DNA from: Halogranum amylolyticum
GTDB taxonomy: Archaea > Halobacteriota > Halobacteria > Halobacteriales > Haloferacaceae
Direction: 5' to 3'
Assembly: GCF_900110465.1 (NCBI RefSeq)
Contig: NZ_FODV01000012.1
Location: forward strand, 1 to 64,000
DNA: 64,000 bases
The translations under genes and the position numbers were made by a program. Positions 51,364-60,359 of this stretch are shown here, one piece after another. The notes under the pieces were generated by a model. It was not told where the DNA came from, did no database searches, and saw nothing but the letters and a program-made list of their open reading frames with translations. Position 1 is the stretch's first letter. Each line of letters begins with the position of its first letter.

Positions 51364-51673
51364 CTCGAGACACGCCTCTGTGTCCGATCGTGGCCCGTCT
51401 TTCGGCCCGTCACACGGTGCGTCATAGGGCAACCTTCGGAGAGGGTGTCCGTATAAGCCCCCGTCGTTTTCAGTCCGTGGGAATCGCCGAATGCGGGCGT
51501 TCTCCACGGGGACCAAACAGTATGGGTAGGTAGTTGTCCCCCTTCTGGGAGCGCTCAGCAGGGGGCCAACAGTATTGGTACTACGCTCTCTGGGTGACGG
51601 ACTGTAGTCTTACCTGTATGAGTGACCCAACCCCCGAGACCGATCACGGGGCGAGCACAGACGGAGGAAGCAG
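51364..51673. promoter_or_regulatory. Divergent control region of the second molybdoenzyme operon with direct repeats
   Basis: Contains an imperfect direct repeat about 52 bp apart: ggggaccaaacagtatgggt (51509-51528) and gggggccaacagtattggta (51561-51580). These are candidate binding sites for the Bat regulator encoded on the other strand. The Shine-Dalgarno ggagg (51663-51667) precedes the Fe-S gene. Confidence 0.5.
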
Positions 51674-51677
51674 ATGA
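51618..51677 (+). CDS. 19-residue upstream ORF coupled to the Fe-S subunit gene
   Basis: ATG at 51618, product MSDPTPETDHGASTDGGSR, TGA at 51675-51677 overlapping the ATG of the next gene (ATGA). The exact overlap is what coupled genes show in this window, but the frame is short and may be chance. Confidence 0.3.
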   Translation: MSDPTPETDHGASTDGGSR

Positions 51678-52693
51678 GCGTCGACGACACCGACGCGACC
51701 CCGGGCATCCCGTCGGTCGACCTCGAGCCGAGCCAGTTCGACGAGATGGTCGACACCGAACTCGACGACCCAGCGGAGATACTCGCGGAGGTCGACTTCG
51801 ACACCGAGCTCGGCATCGAGATGGCCGAAGACGCAAAGCGCGTCTCCCGTGGCGAACTCACCGGCGACGAGTACTGGGAGAAGTTCGACGAGGCGGCCGC
51901 CGCCGAGTTCGGCGAGGCGTATCGGGAGACGCCGAATCCGGCGATCGACCGCACCGAACAGACTATCTCGACGGAGACGGCGGACTCGCTTGGCTGCTCG
52001 GTCGGATCGATGTGTGACGTCGCGTCGCAACTCGACGGCGACGTCGAATCGGACGACGACCGTTCGCGGTGGGGGATGGTAATCGACCTGCAGAAGTGCA
52101 TCGGCTGTGACTCGTGTACGGTCGCGTGCAAGGCCGAAAACCGGACGCCACCGGGCGTCTCCTACAACGTGGTCATGGAGGAGGAACACGGCGAGTTCCC
52201 CAACGTGACACGGACGAACCTGCCGCGGCCGTGTATGCAGTGTGAGAACCCGCCGTGCGTGCAGGTCTGTCCGGTCAGCGCGACGTACAAGATGGACAAC
52301 GGCGTGGTCAACATCGACTACGACCGCTGTATCGGCTGTCGGTACTGCATGATCGCGTGTCCCTACGGGGCACGCTACTTCGACTTCGGCGAGAACTACG
52401 ACGAAGAGGTCGAAGAGGCGGGTGAAGTCACCAGCCCCGAGTATCTCGTCGACCGCGGCGACCGTGAAGCGGGCGCTTCGCCGGTCGGCAACGTGCGCAA
52501 GTGCAGTTTCTGTATGCACCGTCTCGAGCGCGGTGAAGAACCCGCGTGCGTGGAGACGTGTGTCGGCGATGCCCGAAACATGGGCGACCTGAACGACACC
52601 GAGAGCGAAGCGGCCGAGCTGGCGGAGTCGAACCGGGCGTTCCAACTGAAAGAGGGTGAGGGGACCGATCCCAACGTCTACTACCTGAAATAA
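51674..52693 (+). CDS. Four-cluster ferredoxin subunit (DmsB/TtrB/PsrB type) with long N-terminal extension
   Basis: 339 residues. The first 130 are acidic and not seen in standard DmsB-type subunits; they include a CSVGSMC pair (108-114). Then four [4Fe-4S] sites: CIGCDSCTVAC (142-152), CMQCENPPCVQVCP, CIGCRYCMIACPYGA, and CSFCMH...CVETC. It passes electrons between the NrfD membrane subunit and the catalytic subunit. No signal peptide; it should be exported with its partner. The NrfD gene begins 4 bp later. Confidence 0.88.
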   Translation: MSVDDTDATPGIPSVDLEPSQFDEMVDTELDDPAEILAEVDFDTELGIEMAEDAKRVSRGELTGDEYWEKFDEAAAAEFGEAYRETPNPAIDRTEQTISTETADSLGCSVGSMCDVASQLDGDVESDDDRSRWGMVIDLQKCIGCDSCTVACKAENRTPPGVSYNVVMEEEHGEFPNVTRTNLPRPCMQCENPPCVQVCPVSATYKMDNGVVNIDYDRCIGCRYCMIACPYGARYFDFGENYDEEVEEAGEVTSPEYLVDRGDREAGASPVGNVRKCSFCMHRLERGEEPACVETCVGDARNMGDLNDTESEAAELAESNRAFQLKEGEGTDPNVYYLK

Positions 52694-52697
52694 GCTC

Positions 52698-53960
52698 ATG
52701 GCAACACAACACAGATCGGCCTACGACCCGGGGTTCGTCGACAACCGACTGCGTGTCGCGTGGTACGGACTACTCGCCGTCTTGCTCGGTGTCGGTGGGT
52801 ACGCGATGTGGCTTCGCATCGACGGTGGCATGGCGACGACCAACCTCACGAGTGTGACCCCTTGGGGTGCGTGGGTCGCGTTCTACATCTACTTCGTGGG
52901 GCTGTCGGCCGGTGCGTTCCTCGTGAGTACGCTCGCGAACGTCTTCGAGATGCCGGGGATGCACCGGATCGACCGCGACGCGCTGTTCGCGGCGATCATC
53001 AGCATGGTCGTCGCACTCCTGTTCGTCTGGACCGACCTCGGGCGGATGGACCGGATGTACTATCCGTTCTTCTGGCGACAGCTGACCTCCGCGCTCTCGT
53101 GGGAGGTCCACGCGTACGTCGCGTACATCACGGTGCTCGTCACGGAGCTGTATCTCTCGATGCGCATCGACTTGGCGCGCGTCGCGGCTCGCGGCGATGG
53201 GTGGCGAAACCGTCTCTGCGGGCTGTTGACGCTCGGACGGCGGGGGACCGACGAGGACTCCCGTGCGACCGACAGGAAGTGGCTCAAACGCGTCGGAACG
53301 CTCGGAATCCCACTCGCCATCTTCCTCGTCCACGGTGGGACCGGCGTCCTCTTCGCCGTCGCGAAAGCACGCCCCTACTGGAACAGCGGTCTGTTCCCGA
53401 TCATCTTCGTGATCTCCGCTGTCGTGTCGGGGACTGCGCTGGTCTCGGTGCTCTACGTACTTCGGACGCGGCTCTTCGACGGCGCGTCAGTCGACCGCGA
53501 CCTCCTCGAACGACTGGCCTCGCTCATCGCCGCGTTCGTCCTGACCGACGCGGCGCTGACGGCGATCGACGCGCTGATCGCACTCGCCAGTCTGCACCCC
53601 CACGAAGTCGAGACGTGGAACATCGTCCTCTTCGGCGAGATGTCGTGGTCCTTTTGGTGGTTCATGGTGGGACTCGGCTGGTTGTTCCCGCTCGTCGTGT
53701 TGAGCAAGCGCTCGTGGCGTCGCCGCCCTTGGTTCGTCGCTGCGGCCGGGCTCAGCGTCGTCGTCGGCATCGTCGCCGTCCGCTTCAACATCGTCGTTCC
53801 ACCGCAGATCCTCCCCGTGATGGACGGGCTTCCGCACGGATCGTACTTCCCGACGGCAGTCGAGTGGCTGACGAGCCTCGGTATGGTCGCCGTCGGCCTC
53901 TTGCTGTACACGCTCGGCGCAGAGTTCCTCCCACTGACCCCCCTCGAAGGTGACCACTGA
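52698..53960 (+). CDS. NrfD/PsrC-type membrane subunit
   Basis: 420 residues with about nine or ten helices. NrfD features: TPWGAWVAFYIYFVGLSAGA, LVWTDLGRMDR-like stretch (FVWTDLGRMDRMYYPFFWR), SWEVHAYVAYITVLVTELYL, then IPLAIFLVHGGTGVLFAVAK. It has no haem; it exchanges electrons with menaquinol at the outer face and passes them to the Fe-S subunit. Stop and next start overlap (TGATG). Confidence 0.88.
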   Translation: MATQHRSAYDPGFVDNRLRVAWYGLLAVLLGVGGYAMWLRIDGGMATTNLTSVTPWGAWVAFYIYFVGLSAGAFLVSTLANVFEMPGMHRIDRDALFAAIISMVVALLFVWTDLGRMDRMYYPFFWRQLTSALSWEVHAYVAYITVLVTELYLSMRIDLARVAARGDGWRNRLCGLLTLGRRGTDEDSRATDRKWLKRVGTLGIPLAIFLVHGGTGVLFAVAKARPYWNSGLFPIIFVISAVVSGTALVSVLYVLRTRLFDGASVDRDLLERLASLIAAFVLTDAALTAIDALIALASLHPHEVETWNIVLFGEMSWSFWWFMVGLGWLFPLVVLSKRSWRRRPWFVAAAGLSVVVGIVAVRFNIVVPPQILPVMDGLPHGSYFPTAVEWLTSLGMVAVGLLLYTLGAEFLPLTPLEGDH

Positions 53961-56900
53961 TGAGTCAAGACACACCCGACAGCTCCGAGAGTATCGACTC
54001 GACCGACGACGCGGCCGACAGCGGGTCGGTCTCCCGACGAGACTTCGTCAAGGCCGCCGGGACGATCGGCGTCGTCGCGGCCGCCAGCAACGCCACCGTC
54101 GATATCGACACCGCCGACCTCTGGAGCGACGCCGAACAACACTACGTCGGCGACGACATCGGTGACTACGACGCCACCGACGTCATCCACACCACGTGTG
54201 GTCAGTGCAACACCTTCTGTCCCGTGAAGGTGCGTATCGACGACGGCGACGCACCGGGCGAGTACAGTTCCCTCATCCGGAAACTCGCCGGCAACCCCTA
54301 CTCGTTTCTCAACACACAGCCGTTCGGTCAAGTCCCCTACGAGAGCGACCCGGCGTCCGTCGCGACCGGCGACGTCGAGGGCAGCGGTGACGTCGCGACC
54401 GACCGCTGGTCGCTCTCCGGCGGCCGGATCTGCCTGAAGGGTCAGGCGGGCATCCAGACGGCCTACGACACCTATCGCGTCCGGAAGCCGCTCAAGCGGG
54501 TCGGACCGCGCGGGAGCGGCGAGTGGCGGTCGATATCGTGGGAGCAGGCGCTCGAAGAGATCGTCACGGGCGACGACAGCCTCGGCCACCCGGGGATTCG
54601 GGACATGTGGGCGTTCGCTCCCGAAGAGGAAGTGATGGCCGACTGGGAGGCCGTCCAAGCCGGCGAACTCGCGAAAGCCGCCTTCGACGACAAGTGGGGC
54701 GACCGACTCATCGACACCGACCACCCGGACCTCGGCCCGAAGGCGAATCAACTCGTCGACGTTGGCGGATTCCGTCGCAACTTCATCCGGACGCGCCTCT
54801 GGTCGCAGGGGCTCGGGTCGATCAACAGTTTCCACCACGCAGGCACCTGCGGGTTCTCCAGCGTCATGGGCAACGTTCGGTCCTACGCCGCGAAAAAGAA
54901 ACGCCAGTACGCCGACATCGAGAACTGCGAGTATCTCCTCGTCTGGGGGACGAACCCGATGGTGGCCAACAAGGGGCCGACCTGGCTCGCACCGAAACTG
55001 ACGAACGCCATCCAGTCGGGGATGCGGATGGACGTCGTCGACCCGCGAATGTCGAAGACGGCGGAGAAAGCCGAGACGTGGGTTCCGGTCGACCCCGGTG
55101 CGGACGGCGCGCTCGCACTCGGGATGGCACGCTGGATTCTCGAACACGACCGCTACGAGAAGGAGTACCTCACGAACCCCGCACAGTCGGCCGCGAGCAA
55201 CGACGGCGAACCGACGTGGAGCGACGCGACGCATCTCGTCCGGGTCGACGCCGAAGGGGGACCCAAAGCGCGGGTCAGCGACGTCGGGTCGGTCGACGCC
55301 GACACCGATGCCGACGCGGCAGACGAGTTCGTCGTCGTCGACGCCGAGACTGGCGCGATACAGGCGGCGAGCGAGACAGAGAAAGGCGTGCTCGACGTCG
55401 ACATCACGGTCGACGGCGAGCGACTCAAGAGCGTCTGGGGGCTCTACCGGGACCGAGTCTACGAGTACACGGTCGGCGAGTACGCCGAGATGGCGGGCGT
55501 CTCGCCGGACCTGGTCGCCGAGATCGCCGACGAGTTCACGAGTCACGGCAAGCGGGCGGCGATCATGAGCTACCGCGGTCCCGCGAAACACACGAACGGG
55601 TTCTACAACACGCGGGCGATCGCGACGCTCCAGCATCTCATCGGGAACTACGACTGGAAGGGTGGGCAGATCACGCCGTACGCGGGGTACAGTACCATGT
55701 CGGGGCGGTACGAACTCGGCACCGTCCCCGACGGGCACTCGCCGTGGGGCATCTCGCTCGTCCGCGGCGGCGCCAGCTACGAGGACAGTTCGCTGTTCGA
55801 GCGAGACGACGGCTATCCGGCACGACGCCCGTGGTTCCCCGTCGCTCCCCCACAGGCGACACAGGAGATCTACGGCTCTGCGAAGGACGGCTATCCGTAC
55901 CCGATCGAGGCGCTGTTCATCCGCCCGTACTCGAACAACCACGTGATGTCGGTGCCGGGCGGCGACGCCATCACCGACATCCTCGGGGACACCGACACGA
56001 TTCCGTTGGTCGTCGCCTCCGACACCGTCATCGGCGAGACGAGCAAGTACGCCGACTACATCCTCCCAGAACCGACCTACCTGGAGCGGTGGGAGAACTT
56101 CGGGACGTATCCGAACAAACGCCTCGCAGACGAGAAGATCAGCCAACCGGCCGTGAAGGTCGTCCCGGACGCCCGCCCGTTCGAGGAGGTGCTGATCGAC
56201 CTCTGGAAGCGGATGGAGCTGCCGGGCGTCGGCGAGGGAGCGATCCCCGATGCGAACGGAACTCTGTGGCCGCTCGACACCGCCGAAGACTTCTACGTCA
56301 AACTGGCCGCCAACGTCGCTTACGACCGTGACCCCGTCGCGGATGCCTCCGACGAGGAACTCGAGGTGTTCCGTCGGTCACACGAGAAGGGACTCGGTGA
56401 CCACTTCGACGTCGGTGACTGGCGAGACGCAGTCACCGCCGAGGAGTGGCGCAAGGTCGTGACGGTGCTGAACCGTGGCGGGCGATTCGAAGAACCGGTC
56501 GACGGGTACGCCGACGCCTACGCCGAGCAGGGACACGACTACCCGTATGCCGAGCGTGGCGGGGACCGCTCGAACGCTTACGACGGTGACCAGATGCGCT
56601 ATCAGCTGGGGTCGCGCGTCGACTTCTACAGCGAGGCCGTCGCTCGGGGGCGGCACTCCTTCACGGGCGAGCGGTTCGACCCGCTCCCGAAGGTCGACGA
56701 CATCCGCCACTACGACGGGAGTCTGCAGGTCGGCGTGAAACGTCGGGAGACGTCTGACCGCCCGCTCCAGCTCATCAACTGGAAGCCACGCACCCAGGGG
56801 ATGCACCGGACGACGAACTCCCCGTGGCTCCGGGAGACGCGTCCGGAGAACCCGCTGTGGATCAACCCCGACGACGCGGACGAACGCGGTATCGAGAACG

Positions 56901-57274
56901 GCGACCGCATCCGCATCGACGCCGGACGCCGTGTCGTCGAGGGCGTCGCGATGGTGACCCAGGGGATTCGCCCCGGTGTCGTCGGCGCGATGTGGGGTTG
57001 GGGCCGCGACGGCGACGGCGCAGTCTCAGAGACCGTCGACGGCGAGACGAGGCAGCCAGCCGGTGAGTACGGCCACACGCCGTATCAGTTCGACCGGCCG
57101 ATGACCGACGACGCCGGCATCGCCAAGGGACGCGACGCCGGGTTCGCGATCAACCACGTTCAGCCGTTCGACCAGTCGCTCGGCGACACCGGCCTGAGTG
57201 ACCTCGTGGGGGGGAGCAGTGCGCAGTTCGACGCCTACGTCGACGTCGAACGGCTCGACGGAGGTGAGCACTGA
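53960..57274 (+). CDS. Tat-exported molybdopterin oxidoreductase catalytic subunit (TtrA/ArrA/PsrA-like)
   Basis: 1104 residues. Tat signal VSRRDFVKAAGTIGVVAAAS (24-43). [4Fe-4S] ligands Cys80, Cys83, Cys87 and Cys158 (TCGQCNTFCPVKV...GGRICLKGQ). The likely Mo ligand is Cys297 in HHAGTCGFSSVMG. Bis-MGD motifs: NCEYLLVWGTNPMVANKGPT, VPVDPGADGALALGMARWIL, SYRGPAKHTNGFYNTRAIAT, VVASDTVIGETSKYADYILP, and a C-terminal barrel with NPLWINPDDADERGIENGDR. A long acidic insert (about 415-475) is unusual. With the preceding Fe-S and NrfD genes it forms a quinol-linked reductase. The sequence does not decide between tetrathionate, arsenate, polysulfide or another acceptor. Confidence 0.88.
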   Translation: MSQDTPDSSESIDSTDDAADSGSVSRRDFVKAAGTIGVVAAASNATVDIDTADLWSDAEQHYVGDDIGDYDATDVIHTTCGQCNTFCPVKVRIDDGDAPGEYSSLIRKLAGNPYSFLNTQPFGQVPYESDPASVATGDVEGSGDVATDRWSLSGGRICLKGQAGIQTAYDTYRVRKPLKRVGPRGSGEWRSISWEQALEEIVTGDDSLGHPGIRDMWAFAPEEEVMADWEAVQAGELAKAAFDDKWGDRLIDTDHPDLGPKANQLVDVGGFRRNFIRTRLWSQGLGSINSFHHAGTCGFSSVMGNVRSYAAKKKRQYADIENCEYLLVWGTNPMVANKGPTWLAPKLTNAIQSGMRMDVVDPRMSKTAEKAETWVPVDPGADGALALGMARWILEHDRYEKEYLTNPAQSAASNDGEPTWSDATHLVRVDAEGGPKARVSDVGSVDADTDADAADEFVVVDAETGAIQAASETEKGVLDVDITVDGERLKSVWGLYRDRVYEYTVGEYAEMAGVSPDLVAEIADEFTSHGKRAAIMSYRGPAKHTNGFYNTRAIATLQHLIGNYDWKGGQITPYAGYSTMSGRYELGTVPDGHSPWGISLVRGGASYEDSSLFERDDGYPARRPWFPVAPPQATQEIYGSAKDGYPYPIEALFIRPYSNNHVMSVPGGDAITDILGDTDTIPLVVASDTVIGETSKYADYILPEPTYLERWENFGTYPNKRLADEKISQPAVKVVPDARPFEEVLIDLWKRMELPGVGEGAIPDANGTLWPLDTAEDFYVKLAANVAYDRDPVADASDEELEVFRRSHEKGLGDHFDVGDWRDAVTAEEWRKVVTVLNRGGRFEEPVDGYADAYAEQGHDYPYAERGGDRSNAYDGDQMRYQLGSRVDFYSEAVARGRHSFTGERFDPLPKVDDIRHYDGSLQVGVKRRETSDRPLQLINWKPRTQGMHRTTNSPWLRETRPENPLWINPDDADERGIENGDRIRIDAGRRVVEGVAMVTQGIRPGVVGAMWGWGRDGDGAVSETVDGETRQPAGEYGHTPYQFDRPMTDDAGIAKGRDAGFAINHVQPFDQSLGDTGLSDLVGGSSAQFDAYVDVERLDGGEH

Positions 57275-58035
57275 TGTCCACACTGGGAGACGAGAGCGAC
57301 CCCGACGCGTTCGCTCGCTCGCGGGCACGCGTCTACGGGCTCTTCGCCGCGGTGTTCGACGGCGACGTCGAGACGCTCCGCGAGGCGATCGACGACGACG
57401 CCTTCGCGCGCTTGGCGGAGACGCTCCCGGGCGAAGTCGACCTCGGTCCGCTCGACGGAACGTTCGACCACGAGGCGCTCGCGTTCGCGTACGACAATCT
57501 GTTCGTCGTCCCTGGCGAGCACTACGTGCCGCCGTTCGCGTCCGCACACGCGACGACGCCGTCGAAGTCCTTCGAGTCGCCGTCGGCGTATCACGACGCC
57601 GGAACCGCCGGTGAACTGCTCGGTGACTCGGCGGCGAGACTCTCACAGCTGTACGCTCGTACCGGGTTCGAACCCGGACGAGGCGACGGCGTCCCCGACC
57701 ATCTCGCCGCGATCTTCGAGTTCCAGCAGGCGCTGTGCACCCACGAGGCGGCCCTCGACGACGACACCGCGGCGTTGGACGGGCTCCTGTCGCTGCAGCG
57801 CTCGGTGTTCGGCGAACTCGCCTGGCTCGACGCGTTCGACACCGCCGTCCAGAAGCGAGACTCGGCAGTCGGCGTCTTCGCGACGCTGAGTCGACTCGCC
57901 CGAATCTTCGTCGCGTGGGACGCTCGCGAATCACCGGCCGCAGTCAGTGATTCCGAGACGCCCGCGTCGCCCGACCACACAGCCGAACCATCCGACGAAC
58001 ACGACCACCCGACCAAGACCACCAATGACAGCTGA
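57274..58035 (+). CDS. TorD-family chaperone of the second molybdoenzyme
   Basis: 253 residues, helical. ARSRARVYGLFAAVFDGDVE, ALAFAYDNLFVVPGEHYVPP (the Y-x-x-L-F-x-x-P pattern of the family), DHLAAIFEFQQALCTHEAAL and LDAFDTAVQ. The C-terminal 30 residues are a polar tail. It likely binds the Tat signal of the 1104-residue subunit during cofactor insertion. Its ATG overlaps the previous stop; the next gene starts within its last codons. Confidence 0.85.
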   Translation: MSTLGDESDPDAFARSRARVYGLFAAVFDGDVETLREAIDDDAFARLAETLPGEVDLGPLDGTFDHEALAFAYDNLFVVPGEHYVPPFASAHATTPSKSFESPSAYHDAGTAGELLGDSAARLSQLYARTGFEPGRGDGVPDHLAAIFEFQQALCTHEAALDDDTAALDGLLSLQRSVFGELAWLDAFDTAVQKRDSAVGVFATLSRLARIFVAWDARESPAAVSDSETPASPDHTAEPSDEHDHPTKTTNDS

Positions 58036-59113
58036 CTCGACGACTCTCATCGACGCGCTTCGAACAGTGACCGACCCGAAACTCGACGACGACATCGTCG
58101 CGACCGGCCTCGTCACCGACGTCCGAGTCGACGGGGAGACGGCACGTCTCGAACTCGACCTGGGGGCCCCGCACGCACCGACCGAAGCGGCGATCGCAGA
58201 CGACGTTCGTGAGGCAGTTCGGTCGGTCGGGCTCACACCCGACCTCCGAGCGACGCCGACAGCGGCGGCCGAGAGAAGCGTCCTCCCGCGAGTGAAGAAC
58301 GTGGTCGCCGTCGCCTCGGGGAAAGGCGGCGTCGGGAAGTCGACGATCGCGACGAACCTCGCGGCCGGGCTCGCCGACCGAGGCGCACGGGTCGGGATTC
58401 TCGACGCCGACGTGTACGGGCCGAACGTTCCCCGGATGCTCGGCGTCAACGACGACCCGACTGTCTCGTACGACGGCGAGACGGACCGCATCGTCCCACC
58501 GGTGGCGTACGACGTCTCGGTGATGAGTGTCGGACTGCTCGTCGACGAGGGCGACCCGGTCGTCTGGCGTGGGCCGATGGCCCACAACGTGCTCTCGGAT
58601 CTGTTCGACGACGTGGTCTGGGGTCCGCTCGACTATCTCGTGGTCGACCTCCCGCCGGGGACGGGCGACGTACAGCTGACGATCCTCCAGCGGCTGCCCG
58701 TGACGGGCGCAGTCGTCGTGACGACACCGCAGGACGTCGCCACCGACGACACGCGCCGTGCGATGCGGATGTTCGCCGAATATCAGACGCCCGTGTTGGG
58801 CGTCGTCGAGAACATGTCGACGTTCCGGTGTCCGGACTGCGAGACCACACACGAACTGTTCGGGCGGGGTGGCGGAGAGACGCTCGCGGCGGAAGTCGAC
58901 GTGCCGCATCTCGGTGACGTCCCGCTCGACCCCGCCGTCCGAAGCGGTGGTGACGGCGGATGCCCCGTCGTCCTCGAAGCGAACGAGACGGGAGAGGCGT
59001 TCCGCGACCTCACCGGTCGTGTCGCCGACGCCGTCGGCTATCTCGGTCGACACGCCCGCGCGTCGAACGCAGCGAACGCGTCACCCGTGTCCCCCTCGGA
59101 AGCAGAGGATTGA
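58025..59113 (+). CDS. Mrp/NBP35-type Fe-S carrier ATPase
   Basis: 362 residues from ATG 58025 (overlaps the torD-like stop by 11 nt). DUF59-like N-terminus (TLIDALRTVTDPKLDDDIVA), Walker A SGKGGVGKS (98-106), DADVYGPNVPRMLG, VVDLPPGTGDVQLTILQRLP, and CxxC in FRCPDCETTHELFGRGGGET. No DUF2249 tail, unlike the Mrp of the nar operon. Likely carries Fe-S clusters to the new Fe-S subunit or catalytic subunit. Confidence 0.87.
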   Translation: MTADSTTLIDALRTVTDPKLDDDIVATGLVTDVRVDGETARLELDLGAPHAPTEAAIADDVREAVRSVGLTPDLRATPTAAAERSVLPRVKNVVAVASGKGGVGKSTIATNLAAGLADRGARVGILDADVYGPNVPRMLGVNDDPTVSYDGETDRIVPPVAYDVSVMSVGLLVDEGDPVVWRGPMAHNVLSDLFDDVVWGPLDYLVVDLPPGTGDVQLTILQRLPVTGAVVVTTPQDVATDDTRRAMRMFAEYQTPVLGVVENMSTFRCPDCETTHELFGRGGGETLAAEVDVPHLGDVPLDPAVRSGGDGGCPVVLEANETGEAFRDLTGRVADAVGYLGRHARASNAANASPVSPSEAED

Positions 59114-59176
59114 GTCTGTCAGTCGACGACGGCAGTCGCCATTCTTTTCAGCCACTCGACGGAAGCTGTCGCTACG

Positions 59177-59590
59177 ATGGTCCTCCCGAGACGAATGCTC
59201 GAAGGAGCCGGCGTCGCCGTCGGTCTCTTCGTGCTCTTCGGTGTCGTGACCGGGCTGATTCCGAACCCCGTCTACGTCCGAATGGTTCCGCGAACGCCGC
59301 TCGACTATCTGTATCTCACGACGACGTCCGTGTTCGCGGGTGCGTTCGTCGCCCAACGACCAGTCACCGTCGGTTCGGGCGACGACCGCTTCGCGGCCGG
59401 CGGGGTCGTCGGCGGATTTCTCGCGTTCGGCTGTCCCATCTGCAACGTCGTCTTGCTCACACTCTTCGGGTCGTCGGCGCTGATGACGTATCTCGAGCCG
59501 TACCGTCCGCTGCTCGGAGCGGTGACGACGGTCTTCCTCGCGGGACTCTTGTACTATCGCCACCGGCGCACCTGTGAGACGTGCGACTAG
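59177..59590 (+). CDS. Small membrane protein with a CPxC motif
   Basis: 137 residues, four hydrophobic helices. GGFLAFGCPICNVVLLTLFG places a thioredoxin-like CPIC pair at a helix start, and the tail has another pair (RRTCETCD). This recalls membrane proteins that move thiols or hold metals; no exact family named. It follows the molybdoenzyme operon by 63 bp on the same strand, so cotranscription is possible. An IS-type end begins directly after its TAG. Confidence 0.6.
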   Translation: MVLPRRMLEGAGVAVGLFVLFGVVTGLIPNPVYVRMVPRTPLDYLYLTTTSVFAGAFVAQRPVTVGSGDDRFAAGGVVGGFLAFGCPICNVVLLTLFGSSALMTYLEPYRPLLGAVTTVFLAGLLYYRHRRTCETCD

Positions 59591-59640
59591 CGTCAACTGC
59601 CTCGAGGTCATCCCCCGTGGCATCAGCCTCGAAACGCTGT
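59591..59640. other. Decayed IS1341-type end after a stop codon
   Basis: cgtcaactgcctcgaggtca closely matches the end next to the narO stop (tgtcaaccgcctcggggtca). The hairpin is partly decayed and no transposase follows, so this is a solo end or the scar of a lost element. Confidence 0.5.
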
Positions 59641-59687
59641 GAAACAGCTCGGCTCCCGGTCGCTCTGATGGCGCGAGAACCGGGGCG

Positions 59688-59698
59688 GGTATTTATGG
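59688..59698 (+). promoter_or_regulatory. TATA element of the second uspA gene
   Basis: gggtatttatg lies about 28-30 bp before ATG 59723, which suggests a leaderless transcript. Confidence 0.5.
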
Positions 59699-59722
59699 CC
59701 CGTCCGGACGAGCCTCCTCCCG

Positions 59723-60172
59723 ATGTACGAACGTATCCTCCTTGCGACCGACGGAACCGTCGCGTCGACGAACGCCGAAACGCACGCGATCGAGACGGCA
59801 GCCGAACACGGGGCCACGCTCCACGCGCTGTACGTCGTTGACGAGAGCGTCTACTCCGCCTATAGCGGCGACGAGTACGTCGACGAGGCGGAGGGGCCGG
59901 AGCACGGACTCGAAGAGCACGGCCAAGAGACGCTTCGGCGGATCGAAGCGCAGGCCGACGAGGCCGGCGTGACCGTGGTCGACGCGCTCGAACACGGGAT
60001 GCCCCACGAGGTCATCGTCGACTACGCGACCGAGGAGGACGTCGATCTCGTCGTCCTCGGGACGAAGCGCCGTCCCGACGAGTACCGAAGTCTCCTCGGG
60101 AGCGTCACCGACCGTGTCCTCCGACTGACCGACCGCCCGGCGCTTGTCATCAAGACCGACGTCGAGGAGTAG
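59723..60172 (+). CDS. Universal stress protein (UspA family)
   Basis: 149 residues. MYERILLATDGTVASTNAET start and GTKRRPDEYRSLLGSVTDRVLRLTDRPALVI end; the G-x2-G loop is altered (GTKRRPDEY), so ATP binding may be weaker than in the UspA at 14309-14743. Own promoter; no operon. Confidence 0.82.
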   Translation: MYERILLATDGTVASTNAETHAIETAAEHGATLHALYVVDESVYSAYSGDEYVDEAEGPEHGLEEHGQETLRRIEAQADEAGVTVVDALEHGMPHEVIVDYATEEDVDLVVLGTKRRPDEYRSLLGSVTDRVLRLTDRPALVIKTDVEE

Positions 60173-60220
60173 CACCATCGAGAGTTTCGGTGCCGATACC
60201 GATGTGACTGGGTGCGTCTG

Positions 60221-60255
60221 TCAGTGACCCACGACTGAAGTCGTGGACTTCCTCC
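60221..60255. other. IS-type palindromic end downstream of uspA
   Basis: tcagtgacccacgactgaag with the stem ccacgact/agtcgtgg resembles ends of IS1341-type elements in haloarchaea (gacctcc...hairpin...ggcttcc pattern). No transposase is adjacent, so it is a solo end or terminator. Confidence 0.45.
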
Positions 60256-60359
60256 TCGAATCTCTGTGAACGGTTCCAGTTCGAACGTCAGAAAGTGCGC
60301 CAGAATGCTCTTGTCGGTGTCGTAGACAGGAAGCGGGAGCAGCGACCGGATCCGTGTGG

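Noticed and set aside
53453..56146. An 897-codon open frame on the minus strand antisense to the NrfD and catalytic subunit genes
   Set aside because: It is a shadow of high-GC coding sequence: Arg/Val/Asp-rich, no motif, and the plus strand encodes clear conserved subunits.
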